DNA of 33,439 bases from FEN-727 sp036508635 (GCA_036508635.1 DATCGY010000238.1:1-33439), one strand, 5' to 3'. Shown: positions 1 through 8,500, counted from the first letter of the stretch. Made by a program: numbers and translations. Notes: generated from the letters alone by a model not told the origin.

Positions 1-193
1 CCGCTCCAACCGCCAGCGGCAACGCGTAATGAACCGCTTTCGGCCCGCCACCCCTGGTAAGCCCGTATATCCCCAGGGCAATCCCGGCACCTCCAACGAC
101 ATACGTAAACATCATAAGGTAATCCGACACCCTGGGATCAGCCCACCAGGCGTCTTTCGAGCTTCCGCTGGAGTCAGGCTTCGCGTTGCTCAT
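1..193 (-). CDS. Partial small membrane protein, hypothetical (runs off the left edge)
   Basis: The minus strand reads open from an ATG at 193 to the window edge, giving 64 residues. A GGGAG ribosome binding site sits six bases before this ATG, which favours it over an in-frame ATG two codons upstream at 199. The visible protein starts with a polar, Ser-rich stretch of about 16 residues (MSNAKPDSSGSSKDAW). A hydrophobic, Gly/Ala-rich membrane segment follows (DYLMMFTYVVGGAGIALGIY), then a charged turn and what looks like the start of a second hydrophobic segment. I do not recognise the family. It is divergent to the lipoprotein gene at 358. Confidence 0.5.
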   Translation of the reverse strand, partial: MSNAKPDSSGSSKDAWWADPRVSDYLMMFTYVVGGAGIALGIYGLTRGGGPKAVHYALPLAVGA

Positions 194-357
194 TGGCATC
201 TCCCGATGTCGAACTCAACGGTTGTCTTAATATAGAATAAGCTTCCATGAACGCGGCTGCCAACTTCGATATTCTATCAGCGTCTGAGATGAGAGTTAAT
301 GACCTTCAACACGCGGCGTTGTAAACAATGACCCGGCGAGGATGGGAGGCGGCAACT

Positions 358-1125
358 ATGAAGAACAGGGTCCTGTTCATAACGCTGGTCGGCGTCACGT
401 TGAGCGCGGTTATAGTCTCGGGCCTCGTCGGTTGCGGCGGAAGCACCACCGCGGTCAAATACGATACCGCACCAGGCAAACCGGTGGTGGTACTGACTGG
501 CTACAAGGCCATAGCACCGGAATACAACCCCGGGGCGCCGGAGACGATCGTTTACGGTAACGGTCTCATCGTGCAGAAGAAAGACCCGTATAGTTACGTT
601 GCGGGGATGGCCGCCGGAACGCAGGTGGCGAGCATTATGAAGAAGCTTCAGGACCAGGGATACTTTGACCTGAATAGCAACTACCCGAGCAAAGAGGCTA
701 TCGAAGGCGGAACGACGACTGCGCTCACCGTCTACGCGACGGGCAAGACCCACGAGGTCAAAGTGGAAGCGGGTGCACGACCCACGGGCTGGGGCGCCAT
801 CGTCAAGACGGTCCAGGGCGCCAGGGCTCCGAACATGCATGAGTACAATCCATCGAAAATCCGGTTGTACGCGACAGAGGTCACCAGTGTCCCCGGGTCG
901 GCAAAGGTGGATGAGTGGCCCGCCCTTCGCGACGACCTCCAGAATGCCGCGGCGGCAGGCTCGAAGGGCTATATATTGGAGATGGAAGAAGCTATAAGCG
1001 ACTGGACGGCCATAGGGAACGCGTTCGAGAAAGGGAGTCTTCAGGAAGCATACTGGAAGACCAACGATGGCAAGGTATATTCATCTGTCTATGCTTACCC
1101 GATATTTCCCGGGTTGCCCGGATGA
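358..1125 (+). CDS. Secreted lipoprotein, unknown function
   Basis: This 255-aa protein has a lipoprotein signal: MKNR, a hydrophobic core, then the lipobox LVGC with Cys26 as the expected acylated residue, followed by GGS. An in-frame ATG at 328 exists, but the ATG at 358 is preceded by GGGAGG and puts the signal peptide at the true N-terminus. The mature part is soluble. A central stretch (about residues 80-160) has a D-Q-G-Y-F-D-L motif, a T-x-T-x-x-V strand and H-E-V-K-V, weakly reminiscent of small exported domains of the DUF6438 type; I am not sure of that. It stands alone, with no operon partner on this strand. It is probably anchored on the outer face of the cytoplasmic membrane. Confidence 0.75.
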   Translation: MKNRVLFITLVGVTLSAVIVSGLVGCGGSTTAVKYDTAPGKPVVVLTGYKAIAPEYNPGAPETIVYGNGLIVQKKDPYSYVAGMAAGTQVASIMKKLQDQGYFDLNSNYPSKEAIEGGTTTALTVYATGKTHEVKVEAGARPTGWGAIVKTVQGARAPNMHEYNPSKIRLYATEVTSVPGSAKVDEWPALRDDLQNAAAAGSKGYILEMEEAISDWTAIGNAFEKGSLQEAYWKTNDGKVYSSVYAYPIFPGLPG

Positions 1126-1293
1126 CTGAATTCGAGCATCACGCCCCCGTCTTCCACGGTTCAGGTAGGCGAAGCCGATGGTCATCCCCATCTGCTTGAG
1201 GGTCCCCCGGTGCAGCACCTCGAGGCCCGCTTCGCGGAAGGCCCGCAGTCCAATCTGGTGAAGCGGTGCGATTACATCCACGCGATGCCGATG

Positions 1294-2310
1294 TCAGCGT
1301 CCCTCGAACCCTTCGGTAAAACTCTCGTCGTACATGATCTGGAATAGATCCTTCGCCTCTATACGTCTTTCCTCCGGGACATCCACTTTCTCTTCGAGGA
1401 TCCTGGCATAACTCCCCATGGCCCTCTCCGCGTCGCGGGTGTCGAAGACGCGCAGGCTCTCGATGAGCTCGACGGTGAGGGCTCGGGAGAGGAAGGTGTC
1501 CATCCCGCAATGCACTGCGCGCTTTATTGCTGAGACGGCCACCGGAGGCCGCCTGGCCATCGAGTCGCAGAACTCCTGCACCCTCTCCGTGAACTCGGCC
1601 TTGGGGAAGACGTCGGTGACGACCCCTATCTCCCTGGCCTCCTGTGCTTCCAATTGCGTCCCCTTGAGCATCCACTCCAGGGCCTTAGCCTTGCCGATGA
1701 GCCGCGGCCATCTCTGGGATCCGCCCCCGCCGGGGATGATACCCACCAGCACCTCGGGCTGGCCGATAGTGAACCTCTGGTCGCTCACCATGAAGCGGAA
1801 ATCGAAGCAGGCGGAGAACTCGGAGCCCCCGCCGTTGCAGTTGCCGTTGATGGCGGCCACGGTCACCTTGCCCAGGCGCTCCACTGCGCGGTAGAGGCGC
1901 TGCATCTGCAGCCAGAGGAGGAGGGTAAACATTCGTTCCCTGAGGGCCCTTGCCACCTTGAGGTTCATGTTCTCCAGGGCGGGCAAGCGGTCCATGAGAA
2001 GGTTGTTGGAGGTAATGACGCCGTCCAGGAGGGCCCTTCCCAGGGGGAACCGGGCGAGCCTGGCGATGGGCGATGTCTTGTTCTCCTCCGAGATACGCGC
2101 GAGCTCCGGGATGGAGAAGTGCATGATGTAGGTATCCTCGATCCCCCCCGTGAGCACCAGCACCCTCACCGAGTCGTCATCACTTATGGCCTTGACTACA
2201 TCCCACAGCTCTTCCAGGATATCCACGGTGAGGAAATTGACGTGGGGATTATGTATCTCCACCCAGAGGGTGTAGCCGACCTGACGGGTTTTCAAATGCT
2301 TATAGGACAT
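1294..2310 (-). CDS. Enoyl-CoA hydratase/isomerase (crotonase) family protein
   Basis: This 338-aa crotonase-fold protein probably acts on a CoA thioester by hydration, isomerisation or related chemistry. The oxyanion-hole motif NGNCNGGGSE (residues 156-164) and the GQPEVLVGIIPGGGG motif (183-197) are intact. Glu164 and Glu186 lie where the two catalytic glutamates of rat enoyl-CoA hydratase (E144, E164) fall. The family is usually about 260 aa; the extra length is mainly an insertion between residues 75 and 145. The ATG at 2310 has AGGAGG nine bases upstream. It lies 179 bp downstream of the two ThDP enzymes on the same strand, suggesting a shared acyl-CoA pathway. The actual substrate cannot be told from sequence. 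Confidence 0.88.
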   Translation of the reverse strand: MSYKHLKTRQVGYTLWVEIHNPHVNFLTVDILEELWDVVKAISDDDSVRVLVLTGGIEDTYIMHFSIPELARISEENKTSPIARLARFPLGRALLDGVITSNNLLMDRLPALENMNLKVARALRERMFTLLLWLQMQRLYRAVERLGKVTVAAINGNCNGGGSEFSACFDFRFMVSDQRFTIGQPEVLVGIIPGGGGSQRWPRLIGKAKALEWMLKGTQLEAQEAREIGVVTDVFPKAEFTERVQEFCDSMARRPPVAVSAIKRAVHCGMDTFLSRALTVELIESLRVFDTRDAERAMGSYARILEEKVDVPEERRIEAKDLFQIMYDESFTEGFEGR

Positions 2311-2489
2311 TTCGAAGTACCTCCTGCCCGTTCGGTCACCGGACTAAGTTGGGTTCTTTGTCCCACAACCTTATCGATTCTACCTCGATCACAATACCAG
2401 GCCCCTGCGCCCCAGCCACATATAGAGGGGTCTTGCCAGACTCTTCTTGACCAGGAGCGAATTCATTTAGTGGTATCAACATTCCAGGA

Positions 2490-4058
2490 CTATCCCTCGA
2501 AGCGCGTCATGTCGATAACGGTCGCCGAGCGGTTGTCACCCGCCTTGTCCAGGGCTACCATGAGCTCCCCCGCTCCGGTGGCAGTAGCGCCGCGAAGCCC
2601 GAACCCCTCGGCCACCCTGCTCCAGTCAAATGGCTCGCCAACCACGCACACGATCACGTTTATGCCTTCGCGCCGGGCTGTATCAAGCTCCTGGACATGG
2701 TGGAGGAGAGACTCGGTGTCACACAGGGCGAAGACCCGCTCCCTCGGGCGCGCCAGCTTGACCCCCAAAGCCATGGGCAGGCCGTATCCCATCCCTTTGA
2801 GCCCGCGGGAGAGATAGCGCGTATCATTCATGTCGGCCGGGCAGAGCAACGATCCCCAGTAGAAGGACTCACGCCCGTCCAGCACCATCAAGTCCTGCTT
2901 GCGCATTGTCTCACCCAGTGCGTTCACCGCGGCACCCGGACCATCTCGGGCGTCCATCCTCACGCTCTCGAGGGTGCTCTCGAAGGAGTCCCGGCATGCC
3001 CGCGACCACTGCGCCTTCTCGCTGGACTCTCCGGTCATACCCTTCTCCAATACGCCGCATATCGACGCGGAGTCACCAGCCAGGACGGCGTCCACCGGAC
3101 CAAGCGATCCCAGGAGTTCCGGTTCGGGGGAGGTCTGGATGATCTTGATCCGGGAGTGGTCCACCATGTCCATGACCTCCTCCTGCTCGCCCATGGTGGT
3201 CCCGACCATCAACAGGAGGTCGGCCTGCCCCAACGCCTCGGGGAGGTTGGCCAGGGCGGAATGGCCCAGGACCCCTATGTACTCGGGGCTGTCCGCGCCA
3301 AGCGCCGACAGGGCGCCGCCCGTGAGGGCGACGGGAGCTGGCAGTCTGTCCGCAAGGGAGGAAAGCGAGCTCCAGGCCCCCTCCCTCAGCACGCTGAGCC
3401 CCGCGAGCAGCACGGGCTTTTTCGCCGCCCCCAGCATGTCCAGCGCTTCGCCGGCGGCGTCGCTGTCGGGGAAGTAGCTGCCCGAGAAGCGGCTCGAGCC
3501 GGGCGGAGGCATGAGCTTATGAAGTTTCTTCTTCGTCACCGCGTGGTACTCGAAGAATATGTCCACGGGGATGTCCATATGCACCGGGCCCTTTTCACCG
3601 GAAAAGGACTCGCGCAGCGCCCTTTGTACCAGGCTCGGGATACGCTTCCAGTTGTAGGCGATACAGTTCCAGCGGGTTACCCCGGCGAGCATATCCGCCT
3701 GGTAGCATCCCTGCAGAGATTCCTGCGCCGGATACATCTTCCAGCTCTGGACCTGGGGAGAGATAGAGAAGACTGGGACGTGATCGCCCCAGGCGTTGGC
3801 CGTGCCCGCCACTGAATAGACGGCCCCCGCCCCCACGGTCGATATTACAACCGCAGGCTTTCCGCATGCGCGGGTGTAGCCATCGGCTATCATGGCCCCC
3901 GCCGCCTCGTTGCGCGGAACCACCAGCTTCAGGCCCGGTTCCCTTCCGATGGCGTCGAAGAGAGGCGAGATCTGTCCTCCCAATATCCCGATGAAATACT
4001 CCACTCCCTCCTGAGCCAGGGTCTTTGCCACCAGGTCTCCGCCTGTAAGAAACTGCAT
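2490..4058 (-). CDS. ThDP-enzyme family protein (acetolactate synthase-like) with intact PYR Glu but degenerate ThDP/Mg motif
   Basis: This 522-aa protein has the three-domain layout of the acetolactate synthase/benzoylformate decarboxylase family: N-terminal PYR domain, central domain, C-terminal PP domain. The PYR domain keeps the catalytic glutamate (PRNEAAGA, Glu51). In the PP domain the canonical GDG-x(~25)-N metal and diphosphate motif is lost. Its place is taken by CDTES (446-450) and VVGEPFDW (472-479), and the loop that normally follows the Asn is missing. This subunit therefore probably cannot hold ThDP in its own PP domain. A GTG nine bases upstream at 4067 is possible, but the ATG at 4058 has a GGGGGG run at better spacing. 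It starts 13 bases after the stop of the companion at 4072-5895, so the two are almost certainly co-translated. Reaction unknown; 2-oxoacid or 2-hydroxyacyl-CoA chemistry fits the neighbours. Confidence 0.85.
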   Translation of the reverse strand: MQFLTGGDLVAKTLAQEGVEYFIGILGGQISPLFDAIGREPGLKLVVPRNEAAGAMIADGYTRACGKPAVVISTVGAGAVYSVAGTANAWGDHVPVFSISPQVQSWKMYPAQESLQGCYQADMLAGVTRWNCIAYNWKRIPSLVQRALRESFSGEKGPVHMDIPVDIFFEYHAVTKKKLHKLMPPPGSSRFSGSYFPDSDAAGEALDMLGAAKKPVLLAGLSVLREGAWSSLSSLADRLPAPVALTGGALSALGADSPEYIGVLGHSALANLPEALGQADLLLMVGTTMGEQEEVMDMVDHSRIKIIQTSPEPELLGSLGPVDAVLAGDSASICGVLEKGMTGESSEKAQWSRACRDSFESTLESVRMDARDGPGAAVNALGETMRKQDLMVLDGRESFYWGSLLCPADMNDTRYLSRGLKGMGYGLPMALGVKLARPRERVFALCDTESLLHHVQELDTARREGINVIVCVVGEPFDWSRVAEGFGLRGATATGAGELMVALDKAGDNRSATVIDMTRFEG

Positions 4059-4071
4059 TTCCACCACCCCC

Positions 4072-5895
4072 CTAACTCAGGTCCTTATCCAGGACGACGT
4101 TGATCGCGTACTTTGCCCGGTTCAACAATCGCCGGTCTATCTTTATCTTGGGAATCCCCACAGCCCTGAGGGGATTGAAGTGGACGCCCCCGAACTCCCC
4201 CAGCGCGAAGCTCGCCAGGGGCTCGGGGAATGTATCCGGATCTACTATGACGTCCAGGATGGCGAGCAGGCCGGAGGCCTGGGCCTCCCGAAAGGCCGGC
4301 TCTATGTCGGACGCCTTTTCAACCCGCCTTCCGTAGCAGCCGAAGCCACGGGCTATCGCGGCATAATCGACGTCACCCAGGAAAGCTCCCACGTAGCGGG
4401 CGCCGAAGAACATGTCCTGGCAACCTTTGATCATATTCCAGCAGCCGTCGTTGAATATCACAACCACGAAGTCCATTCCAAGGCGGCGGGCCGTCGCCAG
4501 CTCCTGGACGTTGTAGAGGAATGATCCATCCCCCTGGATAAGTACCAGCGGCCTTTCCGGATCCGCGGCCTTGATCCCCATAGCTGTGGGTATGCCGCAG
4601 CCCAGGGTGCCCATGCCCGCCGGAAAGACAGCGCTCAAGGGCCGGTGGGGCATGCAGAACATTCCCGCCCAGAGGGCGGTGTTGCCCCCGTCGATGGCAA
4701 AGAAGGTGTCCGGGTCGGCCGCTTCGCTTATCACTTTGGCCAGGTACCCCTGGTGGATGATCGGCCAGGAATCGTTGGCCTCGCCCTCCACCCGCGCCCT
4801 CCAGCGGCGCTTCACCTCCTGCAGGTGGTCAAGCCACTGCCGGTGGGCCGGATTTGGTTTTACCGCTCCCGACTCTACCATCTCCAGCATACGGCCGAGC
4901 ACAGCCTTGGCATCTCCCAGGATGGAGATCTCCACGGGTGTGTTGAGACATATGTTGATGGGGTCTATATCGACCTGGATGAAGCGGGCATCAGCGTTCC
5001 AGAACGGGGGCTGCCCGAACCCCTCCAGGCCTCCCATGGCGGTGCCCACCGCCAGCACGCAGTCGGCCCTCTTGATGGCGCGATGAAAGGCCTCGCCACC
5101 AATGTAGCTGGGACCGCCGATGAAGAAGGGATTGTCTGCCAGTACGGTTCCCTCTCCCATCATGGAGGTTGAGGCGGGCACCTCGAGGGCTCTGACTAGG
5201 GCATCCATTTCCTCCCAGGCCCGGGCATGGACCACGCCGCCTCCGGTGAAAATCAGGGGCCGCTCCGAAGCGATGAGTGTCCTCAGGGCTTTCTCTATCA
5301 GCTCGGGGTCTCCTTCGATGGCGGGCGCGGGTCGAGCGCTTACCTCCCGGGAGATCATCTCCTCGAGTTCCGCCTCGGGCACCTCGCGCTCTTCGGCAAG
5401 CAAGCCTTCGGGGATGTCTATGTGGACAGGACCCGGGCACCCGCTCAGGGCCTCGCGGTAGGCCTGCCCTACCACCTTGGGGATATCCTCTACGCGCACC
5501 GCCGAGGTACTGCACTTGCTGAAGGCGGAGAAGAACTCGCCCTGGGTGCGCCCCGGCAGACTGCCGGCGACCCTGCTGTCCGGACAGGCGGAGATGGTCA
5601 TGACCGGGATCTTGTCCGCCCAGGCCGTACCCACGCCGGTCAGCGCGTTCACGGCTTCCGCCGGGGTGGAAGCCAGTATCACTGCCGGGAAATGGTTGTA
5701 GTAGGTATTGCCGTAAGCCATGAAGGCTCCGGCGATGTCCCCAAGAGGCGTTATCGCCGTAACCCCGCTTTGCCCCTGAAGAGCCTTGAAGACCGGCCCC
5801 AGCGCACCTTCGTCCTTTCCCGTGACGAAGGAGACGCCCATCTGCTTCAAAGAACGAGCGAGCAAATCGCAACCCGACACTTTCAAAGTCTTCAC
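4072..5895 (-). CDS. ThDP-dependent enzyme (acetolactate synthase/oxalyl-CoA decarboxylase-like) with intact ThDP/Mg motif but Asp for the PYR Glu
   Basis: This 607-aa protein of the same three-domain ThDP family is the partner of the gene at 2490-4058. The PP domain has the canonical motif: GDGSF at 455-459 and Asn482 in IFNDGCW, so ThDP and Mg should bind here. In the PYR domain, the position of the catalytic glutamate that activates ThDP is occupied by aspartate (TPLGDIAGAF, Asp53). The C-terminus has about 50 extra residues after the fold ends. The start is a GTG at 5895 with only a weak GGAAAAGG ahead, so the start is less certain than the frame. It lies 152 bp downstream of the GntR regulator and may be co-transcribed with it. 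ThDP sites form between the PYR domain of one subunit and the PP domain of another, so a mixed dimer with the neighbour could have one complete site. Confidence 0.88.
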   Translation of the reverse strand: MKTLKVSGCDLLARSLKQMGVSFVTGKDEGALGPVFKALQGQSGVTAITPLGDIAGAFMAYGNTYYNHFPAVILASTPAEAVNALTGVGTAWADKIPVMTISACPDSRVAGSLPGRTQGEFFSAFSKCSTSAVRVEDIPKVVGQAYREALSGCPGPVHIDIPEGLLAEEREVPEAELEEMISREVSARPAPAIEGDPELIEKALRTLIASERPLIFTGGGVVHARAWEEMDALVRALEVPASTSMMGEGTVLADNPFFIGGPSYIGGEAFHRAIKRADCVLAVGTAMGGLEGFGQPPFWNADARFIQVDIDPINICLNTPVEISILGDAKAVLGRMLEMVESGAVKPNPAHRQWLDHLQEVKRRWRARVEGEANDSWPIIHQGYLAKVISEAADPDTFFAIDGGNTALWAGMFCMPHRPLSAVFPAGMGTLGCGIPTAMGIKAADPERPLVLIQGDGSFLYNVQELATARRLGMDFVVVIFNDGCWNMIKGCQDMFFGARYVGAFLGDVDYAAIARGFGCYGRRVEKASDIEPAFREAQASGLLAILDVIVDPDTFPEPLASFALGEFGGVHFNPLRAVGIPKIKIDRRLLNRAKYAINVVLDKDLS

Positions 5896-6047
5896 CCCTT
5901 TTCCAGGTCCGCCGCCGCCAGCCTGGCCCCCGCCTGGCGAAGGCTAATCGAACGCCACCGACTCGGGCTTGAACACGTAGGCCATGTTTCTCGTTTTCTT
6001 TCTCAACGCCAAAGATTGCAGCATTCTCCCAGTCTCTCCACCCGAGG

Positions 6048-6827
6048 TTATCCGTTACTGTTACTGGTGTACGGGTTAGCGGACAACCGCGCGATTTCCT
6101 CGCGCAGGGCGCGCGTTCGTTCCAGCATGTACGACCTGTACCGGGCCTCGACCTCGTGATGCTCGACGGCGCCAACGATGACCTGCCCGCTGAACTCCCG
6201 TTGCCACGTGATGTGCGCGCGCAGGTCGATCGTCTCGAAAAACATCTGCACTATCCTCTTGCGGAGGCCGCGCGTGGAATTCCACAACAACCTCAACGTC
6301 GTGCTCCCGACAATCGTCAAGAGAGCGTCTTGGAAGGCGACTTCTATCTCGGCGATATCGTTGATACTCGAGCCGGCATCGAGCATCTCGAGCTGCCGGG
6401 CGAAAAACGTGTCTACCAGTGCAAGGTCGGAAGGAGTCATACGCTTCCTGGCCCGGGCGATGACCTCGGGCATCAAGTCGATCCAGAGGTCGAGAAGCTC
6501 GAGATAGAATGCGCTCCCGAGCTCGAGCCCCTCGATCGCAAAAACGGCGGACAGAAAATCGAGGCCGGCGTGCTCCCTGTAGTCGAGGACCTCGATGCCC
6601 GAGCCGCGGACCGGCCTGACCACGTTCATGCTGGCGAGCTGGTTGATGGCGGCACGAAGGGAGGTCCTGTCGACTCCGAGCTCTTCGGCCAGGGCTCTCT
6701 CCGGGAGCAGCCTGTCACCGGGTTTGAGCTCACCGATAAAGATGCGGGTTATGAGAATATCCGCAATCCGACGCGGCAGGGTCTTATCGTGAGGGAGCCT
6801 GGTGAGTTCTTCGGATTGAGCTTTCAA
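6048..6827 (-). CDS. GntR family transcriptional regulator, FadR subfamily
   Basis: This 259-aa regulator has an N-terminal winged helix (about residues 15-82) with the GntR signature: PGDRLLPERALAEELGVDR, then TSLRAAINQL and a wing ending in RPVRGSGIEV. An all-helical C-terminal effector domain of the FCD/FadR-C kind follows. The start is a TTG at 6827; the next upstream codon in frame is a stop, so no earlier start is possible. A promoter and an inverted repeat matching FadR-subfamily operators lie just upstream (see 6850-6892), implying autoregulation. The genes downstream on the same strand are the ThDP pair and the crotonase, so it probably controls that acyl-CoA or 2-oxoacid pathway in response to a small acid or acyl-CoA. 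Confidence 0.9.
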   Translation of the reverse strand: MKAQSEELTRLPHDKTLPRRIADILITRIFIGELKPGDRLLPERALAEELGVDRTSLRAAINQLASMNVVRPVRGSGIEVLDYREHAGLDFLSAVFAIEGLELGSAFYLELLDLWIDLMPEVIARARKRMTPSDLALVDTFFARQLEMLDAGSSINDIAEIEVAFQDALLTIVGSTTLRLLWNSTRGLRKRIVQMFFETIDLRAHITWQREFSGQVIVGAVEHHEVEARYRSYMLERTRALREEIARLSANPYTSNSNG

Positions 6828-6849
6828 TTACACAACCCCATATGATAAA

Positions 6850-6862
6850 TTGGTTAAACCAA
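6850..6862. promoter_or_regulatory. GntR/FadR-type operator, TTGGT-N3-ACCAA
   Basis: The inverted repeat TTGGTTAAACCAA has perfect 5-bp arms around three bases. It matches the TNGT-N3-ACNA operators known for the FadR subfamily of GntR regulators. It lies 23 bases before the regulator's TTG start and covers the expected transcription start of the promoter at 6865-6892, a position suited to autorepression. Confidence 0.6.
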
Positions 6863-6864
6863 AA

Positions 6865-6892
6865 CCTATATTATTATCTCCTCCGGCGTCAA
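6865..6892 (-). promoter_or_regulatory. Promoter of the gntR gene
   Basis: On the minus strand, TTGACG (6887-6892) is followed after 16 bases by TATAGG (6865-6870). Transcription would start near 6858, inside the operator at 6850-6862. Confidence 0.5.
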
Positions 6893-7130
6893 CCCTTTAT
6901 TGGCAGAGGCGCGCTTTGAGACCGACAGATAATAACTTTCCGAGCCATAACACCGGTGCGACGGCCTGCGGCTCATGGTGGTTGAGCGCGCAATGTACTG
7001 GAACTCGAGGGGCGCGGGCACGGATACTATCGGGGCATATTCGGACTGAATTCTGCGCTGGCGCGGCATCGAGGATAACGGTCACCAGACAGGAGAATCC
7101 TTGGCGATGCGTGCCACGGACGGTAGCTGT
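6893..7130. other. Intergenic region without recognisable gene
   Basis: This is the gap between the gntR promoter and the end of the radical SAM gene. Open frames here are short and lack ribosome binding sites. I see no RNA gene, strong hairpin or repeat. Confidence 0.5.
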
Positions 7131-8384
7131 CTACGCGCCCATTTCAGAGAAGCCACACTCTCTTTCCTGTTGCTCCTTTTCTTCCTTCTCGTCAAGAGCT
7201 CTATGCGTCGGATCGATCTTCTCGATCGGATAGGGAAGGTTCGCGCCGTCCGGTATGTTATGAATGTATTTCCTTCTGAACTCGGGGTCCTGGATGCGGC
7301 AGGTCATCGTGTTCCTGTCGTATTCAGGGTGCCTTTTCATTCTCTCGAGGATATCCCTCAACGGTTCGTTGCGGACATTGCCCCAGTGTATAGGCATGAA
7401 GTCGCAAGGGGTGACGTAACCGTTGTGCGTAATGTGTATCTGCCACCTGACGCCAAAGCAACCCATCACGTGCGGATCGTTGACGTTGCTCATCGCGGAG
7501 ACGCGCGGTCCTTTCCTGTCCAGCCACTGGTGTTCGTGTATCTTGCGGCCTTTTTCGCGGTCTCCCGTCTTGATCAGTATCTCGTCGTGTTTGATCAGCT
7601 TGCCGGTCGGCACGAGGTCGAACGCGGTGATCTCTCCGATGCCCAGCTCTTTGCTCATCTTGACGTACTTGCGGTGGTAATCCTTATCGATCTGCTCCGT
7701 TCCGAGATAAGTGGAAAGACCAACCGACATGTCCATTTCGACGGCACGCTTGATTCCGTCGATCGCCTTCTGCCAGGTGCCGTCTTTGCCTCTCAGCACG
7801 TCGTGCTCTTCCGCGTGAGGGCTGTCGATGCTGACGAACAGGGTGTCGCAACCGGCGTCTTTGACTTTCTGGAGATTCTCATCGGTCAGCATTGTCCCGT
7901 TCGTAAAGATGTCGGGGATGCATCCGTTCTTCACGATCCGCCGTACCAGGATATCCAGGTCCTTTCTCAGGAATGGTTCCCCGCCGGTTATGATGAGGTC
8001 GGTCATTCCCATCTCGGCGCACTGGTCGATGACGCTGCACCACTCTTCGGTGGTCAGCGAGTCCGTCGTTTCGCGGCGGAAAGCGGAGCAATGGATGCAC
8101 TTGAGGTTGCAATCGGACGTCACCGCCATCGTTATCGCATGCGGCGCGGCGTTGCGCCCGAGACCGCGGTTTACGATGTTGTCGTAAAAACGCTGGTAGG
8201 CTTCGGAATACACCGGCGGCATGTGGTAGGAAAACCGGTCGTCCCGCGCGTATTTCAGGAAAGGAACATATGGACCTATGGTTCGAAGGATCGAGGCTCC
8301 TATTACCATGAAGAAAGGAAAGGTCGGGGGCCCCAGGTATTCAAGCACTTTTCTCCAGCCGCGTCTTATTATATTAGCGTCCAC
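7131..8384 (-). CDS. Radical SAM/SPASM-type protein with hydrophobic N-terminus
   Basis: This 417-aa enzyme carries the radical SAM motif C92-x3-C96-x2-C99 (DCNLKCIHC), binding the 4Fe-4S cluster that cleaves S-adenosylmethionine. The SAM-binding GGEP motif is at 134-137, with TNGT and SIDS strands after it. Extra cysteines in the C-terminal part (C309, C327, C362) fit a SPASM-like auxiliary cluster as in MoaA/NirJ/PqqE-type proteins. Residues about 18-40 (GPPTFPFFMVIGASILRTIG) are hydrophobic and may attach the protein to the membrane. The GTG start at 8384 has GGAGGAG nine bases upstream. No precursor peptide or cofactor operon is visible beside it, so the substrate is unknown. The C-terminus is charged (EEKEQQE). 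Confidence 0.88.
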   Translation of the reverse strand: MDANIIRRGWRKVLEYLGPPTFPFFMVIGASILRTIGPYVPFLKYARDDRFSYHMPPVYSEAYQRFYDNIVNRGLGRNAAPHAITMAVTSDCNLKCIHCSAFRRETTDSLTTEEWCSVIDQCAEMGMTDLIITGGEPFLRKDLDILVRRIVKNGCIPDIFTNGTMLTDENLQKVKDAGCDTLFVSIDSPHAEEHDVLRGKDGTWQKAIDGIKRAVEMDMSVGLSTYLGTEQIDKDYHRKYVKMSKELGIGEITAFDLVPTGKLIKHDEILIKTGDREKGRKIHEHQWLDRKGPRVSAMSNVNDPHVMGCFGVRWQIHITHNGYVTPCDFMPIHWGNVRNEPLRDILERMKRHPEYDRNTMTCRIQDPEFRRKYIHNIPDGANLPYPIEKIDPTHRALDEKEEKEQQERECGFSEMGA

Positions 8385-8500
8385 TTAGCGTCTCCTCCAT
8401 ATGGTCAATGTACAAACATCGATATTACACTATGCCGTCATAATCAACACACCTGCTTGGGGGATTTGCCGGCCGTTATTAACATCGGGTGCGTGGGTTC

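Noticed and set aside
1654..2817. 387-codon plus-strand frame opposite the crotonase gene.
   Set aside because: Antisense shadow; the minus strand has intact catalytic motifs and a good start.
5896..6047. A 13-codon frame (MAYVFKPESVAFD) on the minus strand between gntR and the ThDP genes, and a CGCCAG/CTGGCG hairpin after it, considered as a leader peptide with attenuator.
   Set aside because: The frame has no good ribosome binding site, the hairpin has no T-run, and nothing links the peptide's composition to the downstream enzymes.
4991..6175. Long open frame (394 codons) on the minus strand across the first ThDP gene.
   Set aside because: It is an Arg/Gly-rich shadow of the ThDP enzyme in another frame, with no recognisable motifs.
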